From Pelagibacteraceae bacterium AG-325-C10 (GTDB lineage: Bacteria > Pseudomonadota > Alphaproteobacteria > Pelagibacterales > Pelagibacteraceae): DNA of 64,000 nucleotides. Below, one piece after another: positions 56,150 through 64,000 of the stretch; position 1 is the first letter of the stretch, and each line of letters begins with the position of its first letter. A program made the translations under genes and the position numbers. The notes under the pieces are model-generated. The model made no database searches and was not told where the DNA came from. It was given only the letters and a program-made list of their open reading frames with translations. The DNA lies in NCBI GenBank assembly GCA_003282975.1, contig QBYD01000004.1, positions 1-64,000 on the forward strand. Reading direction: 5' to 3'.

Positions 56150-56898
56150 TGAAAATATTAGTCGCTGTAAAAAGAGTAATTGATTACAATGTTCAAATAA
56201 GAGTCAAAGAAGACGGCTCAGGAATAGTTACTGAAAACGTTAAGATGTCAACTAATCCACCAGACGATAATGCTATTGAAGAGGCAGTAAAGATTAAAGA
56301 AGCTGGAAAGGCTACTGAAGTTATTGCCATAACTGTTGGTGAGGAAAAATCTCAAGAAACTGTAAGAAAAGCATTAGCTGTAGGCGCTGATAGAGGGATA
56401 CATGTTAAGGCAGATGGTATTATTGAGCCATTAGCAGTTTCAAAAATATTACAAAAAATAGTCGAAAAAGAAAAACCTGATTTAGTATTTATGGGAAAAC
56501 AAGCTATAGATGATGATTGTAATCAAACAGGACAGATGTTAAGCGCGTTATTAGATTGGCCACAAGCCACATTTGCATCAAAAATAAATGTAGAAGAGGG
56601 AAAATTAAAAGTTACAAGAGAAATTGATGAAGGTTTAGAAACTATTGAAATTAATACTCCTGCAATAGTAACTTGCGATTTAAGATTAAATGAACCTAGA
56701 TATGCTTCTTTACCCAATATTATGAAAGCAAAGAAAAAACCTATAGAGCAATTGATTGCTTCTGATTTAGGTGTAGATATAAATCCAAGAGTTCAACAAA
56801 TAAAAGTAGAAGAACCTCCTCAACGAAAAGCAGGTATCAAAGTAGCTAGTGTTGCAGAATTGGTTCAAAAATTAAAAAATGAGGCTAAAGTAATATAA
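56149..56898 (+). CDS. etfB: Electron transfer flavoprotein beta subunit
   Basis: [51 protein letters not shown]. Confidence 0.95.
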   Translation: MKILVAVKRVIDYNVQIRVKEDGSGIVTENVKMSTNPPDDNAIEEAVKIKEAGKATEVIAITVGEEKSQETVRKALAVGADRGIHVKADGIIEPLAVSKILQKIVEKEKPDLVFMGKQAIDDDCNQTGQMLSALLDWPQATFASKINVEEGKLKVTREIDEGLETIEINTPAIVTCDLRLNEPRYASLPNIMKAKKKPIEQLIASDLGVDINPRVQQIKVEEPPQRKAGIKVASVAELVQKLKNEAKVI

Positions 56899-57851
56899 TG
56901 TCAGTATTATTAATAGCAGAACATAATAATAAAGAATTAAAAGCTTTTACTTTAAATGCTGTAACTGCCGCCTCCCAGATAGATGGCGATGTTCACGCTT
57001 TAATTATTGGTAATAGTTGTGGAGATGCTGCAAAAGCAGCTTCTGAATTACCTCTTGTAAAAAAAGTAATTACAGTTGATGCTCCCCATTACGAAAATTT
57101 TATAGCTGAAAATTTTGCTCCTGTAATAATAAAACTTGCAGAAAGCTACTCACACATTGTTTGTTCCGCCAATACATTTGGAAAAAATTTAATGCCACGT
57201 GTTGCTGCTAAATTAGATACTTCACAAATAAGTGATATTACTAAAGTCGAGTCTGCAGATACTTTTGTAAGACCAATTTACGCTGGAAATGCTTTTGCAA
57301 CGGTTAAAAGCTCAGATCCTAAGAAATGTGTAACTATTAGACCAACTTCTTTTGAGGCTTGCGCAAGTTCAGGAGGTTCTGCGCCAGTAGAAAATATTGA
57401 TGCAGATGAAGAGTTTTCTTTAACAAAATTTGTAAATAGGGAAGAAATTAAATCAGATAGACCAGAACTTGGCACTGCCAGAGTTGTTGTTTCAGGTGGA
57501 AGAGGAATGCAAAATGGAGATAATTTTAAACTAATTACGGCAGTTGCAGATAAGTTAAATGCAGCAATAGGTGCATCAAGAGCTGCTGTAGATGCTGGTT
57601 ACATTAGTAACGATCATCAGGTAGGCCAAACAGGTAAAGTTGTTGTTCCAGATTTATATATTGCAGTAGGAATTTCAGGTGCAATCCAACATTTAGCTGG
57701 TATGAAAGAAAGTAAAGTGATTGTTGCTATTAATAAAGATGGTGAAGCACCAATTTTTAGTGTCGCAGATTATGGTTTAGAGGCAGACTTATTTGAGGCT
57801 CTTCCTCAGTTTTTAGAAGAACTGAACAAATTAAACACTATACAAAAATAA
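56898..57851 (+). CDS. etfA: Electron transfer flavoprotein alpha subunit
   Basis: [62 protein letters not shown]. Confidence 0.97.
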   Translation: MSVLLIAEHNNKELKAFTLNAVTAASQIDGDVHALIIGNSCGDAAKAASELPLVKKVITVDAPHYENFIAENFAPVIIKLAESYSHIVCSANTFGKNLMPRVAAKLDTSQISDITKVESADTFVRPIYAGNAFATVKSSDPKKCVTIRPTSFEACASSGGSAPVENIDADEEFSLTKFVNREEIKSDRPELGTARVVVSGGRGMQNGDNFKLITAVADKLNAAIGASRAAVDAGYISNDHQVGQTGKVVVPDLYIAVGISGAIQHLAGMKESKVIVAINKDGEAPIFSVADYGLEADLFEALPQFLEELNKLNTIQK

Positions 57852-57873
57852 TTCTTAAAGATAAAAATACCAC

Positions 57874-59493
57874 ATGGGTAGAGAGTCGATGGAGTATGAC
57901 GTGGTTATTATTGGAGGTGGTCCTTCAGGTTTAGCCACAGCGATTAGATTAAAACAATTAGATTCAGAATTGAATGTTTGTTTACTCGAGAAAGCTTCAG
58001 AAATTGGAGCTCATATTCTTAGCGGCAATGTTTTTGAAACTAGAGCGTTAGATGAACTTCTTCCTAATTGGAAAGAGCTTAACTCACCCATAAAAACAAA
58101 AGTTTCAAAAGAAAAATTTTTATTTTTAGGAAAAACTAAATCATTGAGTTGGCCTACATGGTTGCTTCCAGCAGTCCAACAAAATCATAATAATTATATT
58201 ATTAGTTTAGCAAATTTATGTAGATGGCTCGCAGAACAAGCAGAGGCATTAGGTGTTGAAATTTTTCCAGGATTTCCTGCAAGTGAAATTTTATACAATG
58301 ATGATGGTTCAGTTAAAGGTGTTGCAACTCAAGATATGGGAATAGATAAAGAAGGTAATCAAAAAGATAGTTTTGAACCTGGGATAGAATTATTAGGTAA
58401 GGTTACTGTGTTTGCTGAAGGGTGCAGGGGCCATTTAGGAAAGCAATTAATTGAAAAATTTAATCTTTCAGACGGCAAAGATCCGCAACAATACGGAATT
58501 GGTTTTAAAGAAATTTGGGAAGTAGAAGAAAAAAACCATGAAGAGGGAATGGTAATGCATACTGCTGGATGGCCTTTAGATAATAATACTTATGGCGGAA
58601 GCTTTATGTATCATGCAGAAAATAAACAAGTTTTCTTAGGTTATGTCATTGGATTAGATTATAAAAATCCTCACCTATCTCCATTTGATGAATTTCAAAG
58701 ATTTAAAACTCATCCAGCAATTAGAAAGATAATTTCTGGAGGAAAAAGAATTTCATATGGTGCCAGAGCATTAATTGAGGGAGGAATACAAAGTCTTCCT
58801 AAAATGTATATGCCAGGCGCACTATTGGTTGGATGTGATGCTGGAACCTTAAATATGCCTAAAATAAAAGGTTCACATACTGCAATGAAAAGTGGAATGA
58901 TTGCAGCTGAAACTATAATTAAATATATTAAAGAAAATAAAGATTTATCTAATTACGAAGAAAAATTTAAAAATAGTTGGGTATATAAAGAGCTTCATGC
59001 TGCACGAAATGTCAAACCTAGTTTCAGCTGGGGTTTAATTCTTGGTATTATATTTACAGGAATTGACCAAATTTTATTTAAAGGAAAGTTACCATTTACC
59101 CTTAAACATAAACACGCAGATCATGAAACTTTAAAACCAGCAAATGAAATGCCCAAAATAGAATATCCAAAATATGATAACGTCATAACATTTGATAAAA
59201 CTAGTTCGGTATATCTTACTGGAACTAACCATGAAGATAATCAGCCTGTTCATTTAAAACTTAAGGATCCAAATTTACCAATTAGTTACACTTTAGAAAA
59301 ATTTGATGAACCTGCTCAAAGATATTGTCCAGCAGGTGTTTATGAGGTTCAAAAAGAAAATAATGTAAATAAATTTGTAATTAATTCTCAAAATTGTATT
59401 CACTGTAAAACTTGCGATATTAAAGAGCCTTCACAAAATATTACTTGGGTAACACCAGAGGGAAGTGGCGGTCCTAAATACGGAAATATGTAG
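57874..59493 (+). CDS. etfD: Electron transfer flavoprotein-ubiquinone oxidoreductase
   Basis: YDVVIIGGGPSGLATAIRLKQL; YCPAGVYEV...NSQNCIHCKTCDIKEPSQNITWVTPEGSGGPKY 4Fe-4S region. Confidence 0.96.
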   Translation: MGRESMEYDVVIIGGGPSGLATAIRLKQLDSELNVCLLEKASEIGAHILSGNVFETRALDELLPNWKELNSPIKTKVSKEKFLFLGKTKSLSWPTWLLPAVQQNHNNYIISLANLCRWLAEQAEALGVEIFPGFPASEILYNDDGSVKGVATQDMGIDKEGNQKDSFEPGIELLGKVTVFAEGCRGHLGKQLIEKFNLSDGKDPQQYGIGFKEIWEVEEKNHEEGMVMHTAGWPLDNNTYGGSFMYHAENKQVFLGYVIGLDYKNPHLSPFDEFQRFKTHPAIRKIISGGKRISYGARALIEGGIQSLPKMYMPGALLVGCDAGTLNMPKIKGSHTAMKSGMIAAETIIKYIKENKDLSNYEEKFKNSWVYKELHAARNVKPSFSWGLILGIIFTGIDQILFKGKLPFTLKHKHADHETLKPANEMPKIEYPKYDNVITFDKTSSVYLTGTNHEDNQPVHLKLKDPNLPISYTLEKFDEPAQRYCPAGVYEVQKENNVNKFVINSQNCIHCKTCDIKEPSQNITWVTPEGSGGPKYGNM

Positions 59494-59494
59494 A

Positions 59495-59869
59495 TTAAGA
59501 TAGATCTATTGCAAACTTTTTTAATTTTTCAATTGGCAAATGCTTAAGTGTATTTTTGTGAGTTCTCTTTAAAAATATTGGACAACCTTTTCCAGCTTCA
59601 ACTGCTCTTGCATACCACATAGCACATACACACCAACCATCTCCATCTTTTAAACCTGGGAATCCAAATTCAGGATGAGGAGTTATTAAATCATTACCTG
59701 CTTCTTTTAACCATTCTAAAAATTCTGTTGTAACTTTTGCACATACAGTATGCACACCATGATCGTTTTCGTCAGTATTGCAACATCCATCTCGATACCA
59801 TCCAGTTAAAGGATCATTAGAGCATTCTTCTAGATCTTCACCTAGAACATTTTTTTGTTTTTCACTCAT
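59495..59869 (-). CDS. DUF2237 family protein
   Basis: NVLGEDLEECSNDPLTGWYRDGCCNTDENDHGVHTVCA...GFPGLKDGDGWCVCAMWYARA. Confidence 0.9.
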   Translation of the reverse strand: MSEKQKNVLGEDLEECSNDPLTGWYRDGCCNTDENDHGVHTVCAKVTTEFLEWLKEAGNDLITPHPEFGFPGLKDGDGWCVCAMWYARAVEAGKGCPIFLKRTHKNTLKHLPIEKLKKFAIDLS

Positions 59870-60337
59870 TTAAATTTTTGTAGGATTTGGTTGTCCTTTA
59901 TATACTTCTTCTGGATCAAATTTTTTTTCTTTTTCTAAAAATTCCATTTCAATTTTTCGACCATTATCAATTGGTCCAATTGGAATTGATCTATAAAAAC
60001 AAGATCTATATCCTACATGACAACTTGCACCATCACCTATATCAACAGTCATCCATATTGAGTCTTGATCATCATCAATTCTTAGTTCAGTTACTTTTTG
60101 AGTAAATCCGCTGGTTTTACCTTTGTGCCAAATAGCTTTTCTAGATCTACTGAAATAATGAGCTTCTTTAGTTTCAATCGTTTTTTTAAAAGCTTCAACA
60201 TTCATATATCCATGCATCAATATATCTTTTGTTTTATAACACATAGTTATTACTGGAATTAAGCCATCATTATCAAATTTAGGAGAAAGTAAGTTTCCTT
60301 CCTCAATTTCCTCCACATTTTCTCTTTTTTTGAACAT
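59870..60337 (-). CDS. hisI: Phosphoribosyl-AMP cyclohydrolase
   Basis: HGYMNVEAFKKTIETKEAHYFSRSRKAIWHKGKTSG; DGASCHVGYRSCFYR. Confidence 0.93.
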   Translation of the reverse strand: MFKKRENVEEIEEGNLLSPKFDNDGLIPVITMCYKTKDILMHGYMNVEAFKKTIETKEAHYFSRSRKAIWHKGKTSGFTQKVTELRIDDDQDSIWMTVDIGDGASCHVGYRSCFYRSIPIGPIDNGRKIEMEFLEKEKKFDPEEVYKGQPNPTKI

Positions 60338-60413
60338 ATGATGTGATTATTTAGCATATATTTGAACATATTAAATATTTTAAAATTAAGTAATTACTGT
60401 ATAAAAAGGCGCT

Positions 60414-61031
60414 ATGAAATTAGTAAAAGATAATGACAGCAAAATTATAGACCCAAATAATGTCTCAGATAAGGAGGCTGAAGAGGCTATCAAAATTCTT
60501 CTAGCTTGGATGGGTGAAGATCCTAAGCGTGAGGGATTGTTAGAAACTCCAAAAAGAGTAGTTAAAGCATTTAAGGAATATTTCGCAGGTTATAAAGAAG
60601 ACCCTAACAAAATTTTAGATAAAACTTTTGGTGATGTTGACGGATACGATGATATGGTTATACAAAAAAATATATCTGTGCAAAGTCATTGCGAACATCA
60701 TATGGCTCCAATCATTGGTAAAGCTCATGTTGCTTATATTCCAAAAGAAAGAGTTGTCGGTTTAAGTAAACTTGCAAGAGTTGTCGAGGTATTTTCAAAA
60801 AGATTACAAACTCAAGAAAGACTTACTATGCAAATTGCAAAAACTTTAATGGAATCATTGGATGCAAAGGGTGTAGCAGTAACAATTGACTCTACACATC
60901 AATGTATGACTATGAGAGGTATTAAAAAAGAACAAGCATCTACTGTTACTAATTATTACTTAGGTCAGTTTAAAGAGGATCTTAGTTATCAAAATAGGTA
61001 TTTAAGATTTATTAGTATAGCAAAAGACTAA
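60414..61031 (+). CDS. folE: GTP cyclohydrolase I
   Basis: HCEHHMAPIIGKAHVAYIPKERVVGLSKLARVVE, QERLTMQIA, CMTMRGIKK. Confidence 0.97.
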   Translation: MKLVKDNDSKIIDPNNVSDKEAEEAIKILLAWMGEDPKREGLLETPKRVVKAFKEYFAGYKEDPNKILDKTFGDVDGYDDMVIQKNISVQSHCEHHMAPIIGKAHVAYIPKERVVGLSKLARVVEVFSKRLQTQERLTMQIAKTLMESLDAKGVAVTIDSTHQCMTMRGIKKEQASTVTNYYLGQFKEDLSYQNRYLRFISIAKD

Positions 61032-61032
61032 A

Positions 61033-62037
61033 GTGTCAGATCATTTTAAAGCATTAATCCTTAATCAAGACGGCGAAAATTTTACAAGAGAAGTCAAATC
61101 AATTGATAAAAGTTTTTTAAAACATGGAGATGTTACTGTAAAAGTTGAATTTTCAGGACTTAATTATAAAGATGCTCTTATATTAAAGAATGGCGCAAGA
61201 TTAGTTAAAGAATTTCCTCATATACCTGGCATAGATTTTTCTGGAACAGTTGAAGAGAGTGCAAATAAAAATTTTAAGGTAGGTGATGAAGTTATTTTAA
61301 CAGGTTGGAGAGTGGGAGAAATTTATTTTGGAGGCTATTCTCAATACGCAAAAGTAAAAGGTGAATTTCTAGTTAAAAAACCAAAAAATCTATCTTTAAA
61401 ACAAGCAATGATAATGGGAACAGCTGGATTTACTGCTTTACAAAGTTCATTTACAACCAAAACAACTAGAGAAGAATTGTTATTGGGGGAAAAAGTTGAA
61501 AATGTAATTGTAAGCGGAGCTTCAGGTGGTGTTGGTAGTATGAGTGTAATGATACTTAATAAACTTGGTTGCAATGTAACAGCTGTTACAGGAAAAGATA
61601 CTAATGCTGATTATTTAAAATCAATAGGTGCAAAAAACATCATAAACACTAGTGAATTAACTAAAGAGGCCAGACCATTAGACAAAGGATTGTGGGATGG
61701 TGCAGTAGATACTGTTGGTGGCAATGTTTTAGAAAATATTTTATCTCAAACAAAAGATGGTGGAATAGTTTCTACATGCGGAAATGCAGCTGGAATAAAA
61801 TTAAATACAACTGTTATGCCATTTATTATTAGAGGTGTTAAATTATGGGGAATTAATTCTGTAACTGCGTCTTTACCTAGAAGACAATTTTTATGGAACG
61901 AAGCATCAAAATTAATAGATTTTGAATTATTAGAAAAATCAGTAAAAGAAATTAGCCTAGATGATTTAAGTAATATCTATGGCAAAATGTTAAAGGGTGA
62001 AACTTCAGGTAGATATATCATCAACCTGAATAAGTAA
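61033..62037 (+). CDS. acuI: MDR-family NADPH-dependent reductase, AcuI/YhdH (acrylyl-CoA reductase)-like
   Basis: FSGLNYKDALILKNGARLVKEFPHIPGIDFSGTV, GGYSQYAKVKGEFLVKKP, VIVSGASGGVGSM, VTGKDTNADYLKSIGA. Confidence 0.8.
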   Translation: MSDHFKALILNQDGENFTREVKSIDKSFLKHGDVTVKVEFSGLNYKDALILKNGARLVKEFPHIPGIDFSGTVEESANKNFKVGDEVILTGWRVGEIYFGGYSQYAKVKGEFLVKKPKNLSLKQAMIMGTAGFTALQSSFTTKTTREELLLGEKVENVIVSGASGGVGSMSVMILNKLGCNVTAVTGKDTNADYLKSIGAKNIINTSELTKEARPLDKGLWDGAVDTVGGNVLENILSQTKDGGIVSTCGNAAGIKLNTTVMPFIIRGVKLWGINSVTASLPRRQFLWNEASKLIDFELLEKSVKEISLDDLSNIYGKMLKGETSGRYIINLNK

Positions 62038-62924
62038 TGGATTGGGATAAATTAAAAATTTTTCATGCAGTTGCAGAAGCGGGTAGCTTTACAAACGCTA
62101 CAATTAATTTAAATTTAAGCCAATCAGCAATCAGTAGACAAATACAATCACTCGAACAAGATTTAAAAGTTCAATTATTTGAAAGACATGCAAGAGGTTT
62201 AACTCTTACAGAAAACGGTGAGTATGTTTTTAAAACTGCACATGAAGTTATCAGTAAACTTAAAGAGGTTGAAACATCATTAGGCGATCAAAAAAATAAA
62301 CCAACTGGAAAATTAACAATTACAACTGTTAGAAGTTTCGGAACTCACTGGTTAACTCCAAGAATTCAAGAATTTATGAGACTTAATCCTGAAATTGAAA
62401 TTGAATTAGTTTTTGATGACAAAGAATTAGATTTAAGCACACGCCAAGCCGATATTGGTATATTCATGAGAAGACCAAAACAACTGAATTATATTCAAAA
62501 AAAACTAGTTGATATTAAATATTATATTTATGGTTCAAATAAATACTTAGAAAAATTTGGAATGCCTAAAACAATCAGTGATTTAAACAAACATAATTTC
62601 ATTTCTTTTGGCAAGGGAGCTCCTTCACCAGTATATAATCCTGATTGGGCTTTGAAACTTGGAATGCATGACGGTAAAAAAAGAAAAACAGTAATGAAAG
62701 TGAATAGTGTTATGGGTTTACTTTTAGCAGTAGAGACAGGGGTAGGCTTAGCTGCTTTACCAGAATATTTAGTTTCAAATTCTAACAATGTAATTAAAGT
62801 ATTACCAAAATCTGAAGGTCCAATTACTGAAGCCCATTTTGTATATCCTCAGTCACTTAAAAATACTGCAAGAGTTCAAGCTTTTAGGAACTTTTTATTC
62901 AGTAAAATAGGTGATTGGAAATAA
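62037..62924 (+). CDS. LysR family transcriptional regulator
   Basis: WDKLKIFHAVAEAGSFTNATINLNLSQSAISRQIQSLEQDLKVQLFERHARGLTLTENG HTH. Confidence 0.95.
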   Translation: MDWDKLKIFHAVAEAGSFTNATINLNLSQSAISRQIQSLEQDLKVQLFERHARGLTLTENGEYVFKTAHEVISKLKEVETSLGDQKNKPTGKLTITTVRSFGTHWLTPRIQEFMRLNPEIEIELVFDDKELDLSTRQADIGIFMRRPKQLNYIQKKLVDIKYYIYGSNKYLEKFGMPKTISDLNKHNFISFGKGAPSPVYNPDWALKLGMHDGKKRKTVMKVNSVMGLLLAVETGVGLAALPEYLVSNSNNVIKVLPKSEGPITEAHFVYPQSLKNTARVQAFRNFLFSKIGDWK

Positions 62925-62990
62925 TAACTTTTTACTTCAATAGTTTTAAATTTATCTAATAATTATATTTACAACTGCGACAATATATGC

Positions 62991-63027
62991 GATTGATAAT
63001 CATTCGCATTGAGAATAATTCTCATTC
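62991..63027. promoter_or_regulatory. Tandem Fur-like palindromic operator upstream of iron ABC binding protein
   Basis: TGATAATCA (62994-63002) and TGAGAATAATTCTCA (63010-63024), 7-1-7 palindrome; 33 bp before ATG of ferric-binding-like protein. Confidence 0.75.
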
Positions 63028-63056
63028 GCAAATTAACAATATAAATTAAGGATAAT

Positions 63057-64000
63057 ATGAGAAAAATATCAATTATAGCATTAATTTCGACTTTATTTGT
63101 ATCAGCTTTTGCTGTTGCAGCTGAAGTAAATATTTTTAATGCAAGACACTATAAAGCAGACGCTGAGCTTTATAATAAGTTTACAAAGAAAACTGGAATT
63201 AAAGTAAATTTAATTAACGGCAAATCAGGCGCTCTTGAAAAAAGAATGATCGAAGAAGGAGCCGATTCTTCTGCTGATCTTTATATTACTGCTGATGCTG
63301 GTAGATGTGGTGCTTTCCAAGCTAAAGGAATGACACAGAAGGGACTAGTATCTCCAACAATTAAATCATCAGTTCCAAAAAACTTCAGAACAACTCATTG
63401 GGTAGGTGTAGCAAAAAGAGCTAGAATTATCTATTACTCTCCTGAAAGAGTAACAGGTGCTGAATTATCTGGAATGTCTTATGAAGGTCTAGCTGATCCA
63501 AAATGGAAAGGTAGATTAGTAATAAGAAAATCAAGCAACATTTATAACAAATCATTAGTAGCATCATTAATTGAGAATAATGGAAAAGTAGCTACACGTG
63601 AATGGGCTAAAGGTGTTGTTGCAAACATGGCAAGAGACTCTAAAGGAAACGATAGAGCTCAAATTATGGCAGTAGCTGCTGGTGAAGCAGATATTGCAGT
63701 TGCAAATACTTATTACTTAGCACTTATGTTATCTGGTAAAAAAGGTGCAGAACAACAAGCAGCTGCTAAAAAAGTTAAAGCGTTTTTCCCTAATCAACAA
63801 GGCAGAGGAACACATATGAATATTAGTTGTGCTGCTTTAGTAAAAGGTGCGCCTAACAAAGCAAATGCAATAGCTCTAGTTGATTATTTACTATCACCAG
63901 AAGCTCAAGAACATTTTACAAATAATACTTTTGAGTTTCCAATGATAGGTGGAGTTTCACCAAATCCATTAGTAGTAAACAATTTAGGATTAGATTTTAA
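63057..64000 (+). CDS. Fe(3+) ABC transporter substrate-binding protein (FutA/IdiA-like), truncated at right edge
   Basis: MRKISIIALISTLFVSAFAVAAEVNIFNARHYKADAELYNKFTKKTGIKVNLINGKSGALEKRM; in frame to window end without stop. Confidence 0.9.
   Translation, partial: MRKISIIALISTLFVSAFAVAAEVNIFNARHYKADAELYNKFTKKTGIKVNLINGKSGALEKRMIEEGADSSADLYITADAGRCGAFQAKGMTQKGLVSPTIKSSVPKNFRTTHWVGVAKRARIIYYSPERVTGAELSGMSYEGLADPKWKGRLVIRKSSNIYNKSLVASLIENNGKVATREWAKGVVANMARDSKGNDRAQIMAVAAGEADIAVANTYYLALMLSGKKGAEQQAAAKKVKAFFPNQQGRGTHMNISCAALVKGAPNKANAIALVDYLLSPEAQEHFTNNTFEFPMIGGVSPNPLVVNNLGLDF

Noticed and set aside
1-64000. tRNA, rRNA, CRISPR array, IS element, prophage or integrase
   Set aside because: Looked for in the intergenic gaps and ORF list; no supporting sequence, and intergenic space is very small

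Overview
AT-rich, very compact window that reads as a SAR11/Pelagibacter-like alphaproteobacterium (inferred from gene content and style, not from a database). It is almost wholly a methylated-compound / one-carbon catabolism region. Directly readable modules: (1) a minus-strand gamma-glutamylmethylamide/N-methylglutamate-type set (GXGXG glutamate-synthase domain protein truncated at the left edge, class II glutamine amidotransferase, type III glutamine synthetase/GmaS-like) with a DAO-type oxidoreductase; (2) a malyl-CoA lyase + malate thiokinase (mtkAB-like) operon; (3) TMAO/TMA genes: DUF1989-GcvT fusion (Tdm-like), betaine/TMAO-type ABC transporter (binding protein, ATPase, double-length permease) with three unrelated small genes inserted, and Tmm-like flavin monooxygenase; (4) glpK-gpsA-FeADH-amidotransferase; (5) fhs and a heterotetrameric sarcosine-oxidase/N-methylglutamate-dehydrogenase-like set; (6) purE/purK, cspA and assorted housekeeping genes; (7) M19 dipeptidase plus unknown-function genes; (8) a DmdA-like methyltransferase + MTHFR-like pair divergent from a roughly 13-gene tightly packed plus-strand cluster (Rieske oxygenase, BHMT, DMGDH-like, DddP-like M24 protein, APS-kinase-like P-loop protein, mini nucleotidylyltransferase, 2OG-Fe(II) oxygenase, ECHDC3-like crotonase, SBP56/methanethiol-oxidase-like, ferredoxin, CoA-binding protein, folate/biopterin-type transporter); (9) a second DMGDH-like gene followed by etfBA and ETF-QO; (10) hisI, folE, AcuI/YhdH-like reductase, LysR regulator, and an iron ABC binding protein with tandem Fur-like palindromes. 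No tRNA, rRNA, CRISPR or mobile element was found. The best candidate for an undescribed system is the 45.4-51.5 kb part of the plus-strand cluster, where a DddP-like protein is translationally coupled to an uncharacterised kinase / nucleotidylyltransferase / 2OG-oxygenase trio upstream of an ECHDC3-like and SBP56-like protein. Functional calls are homology recognition from memory and unverified.
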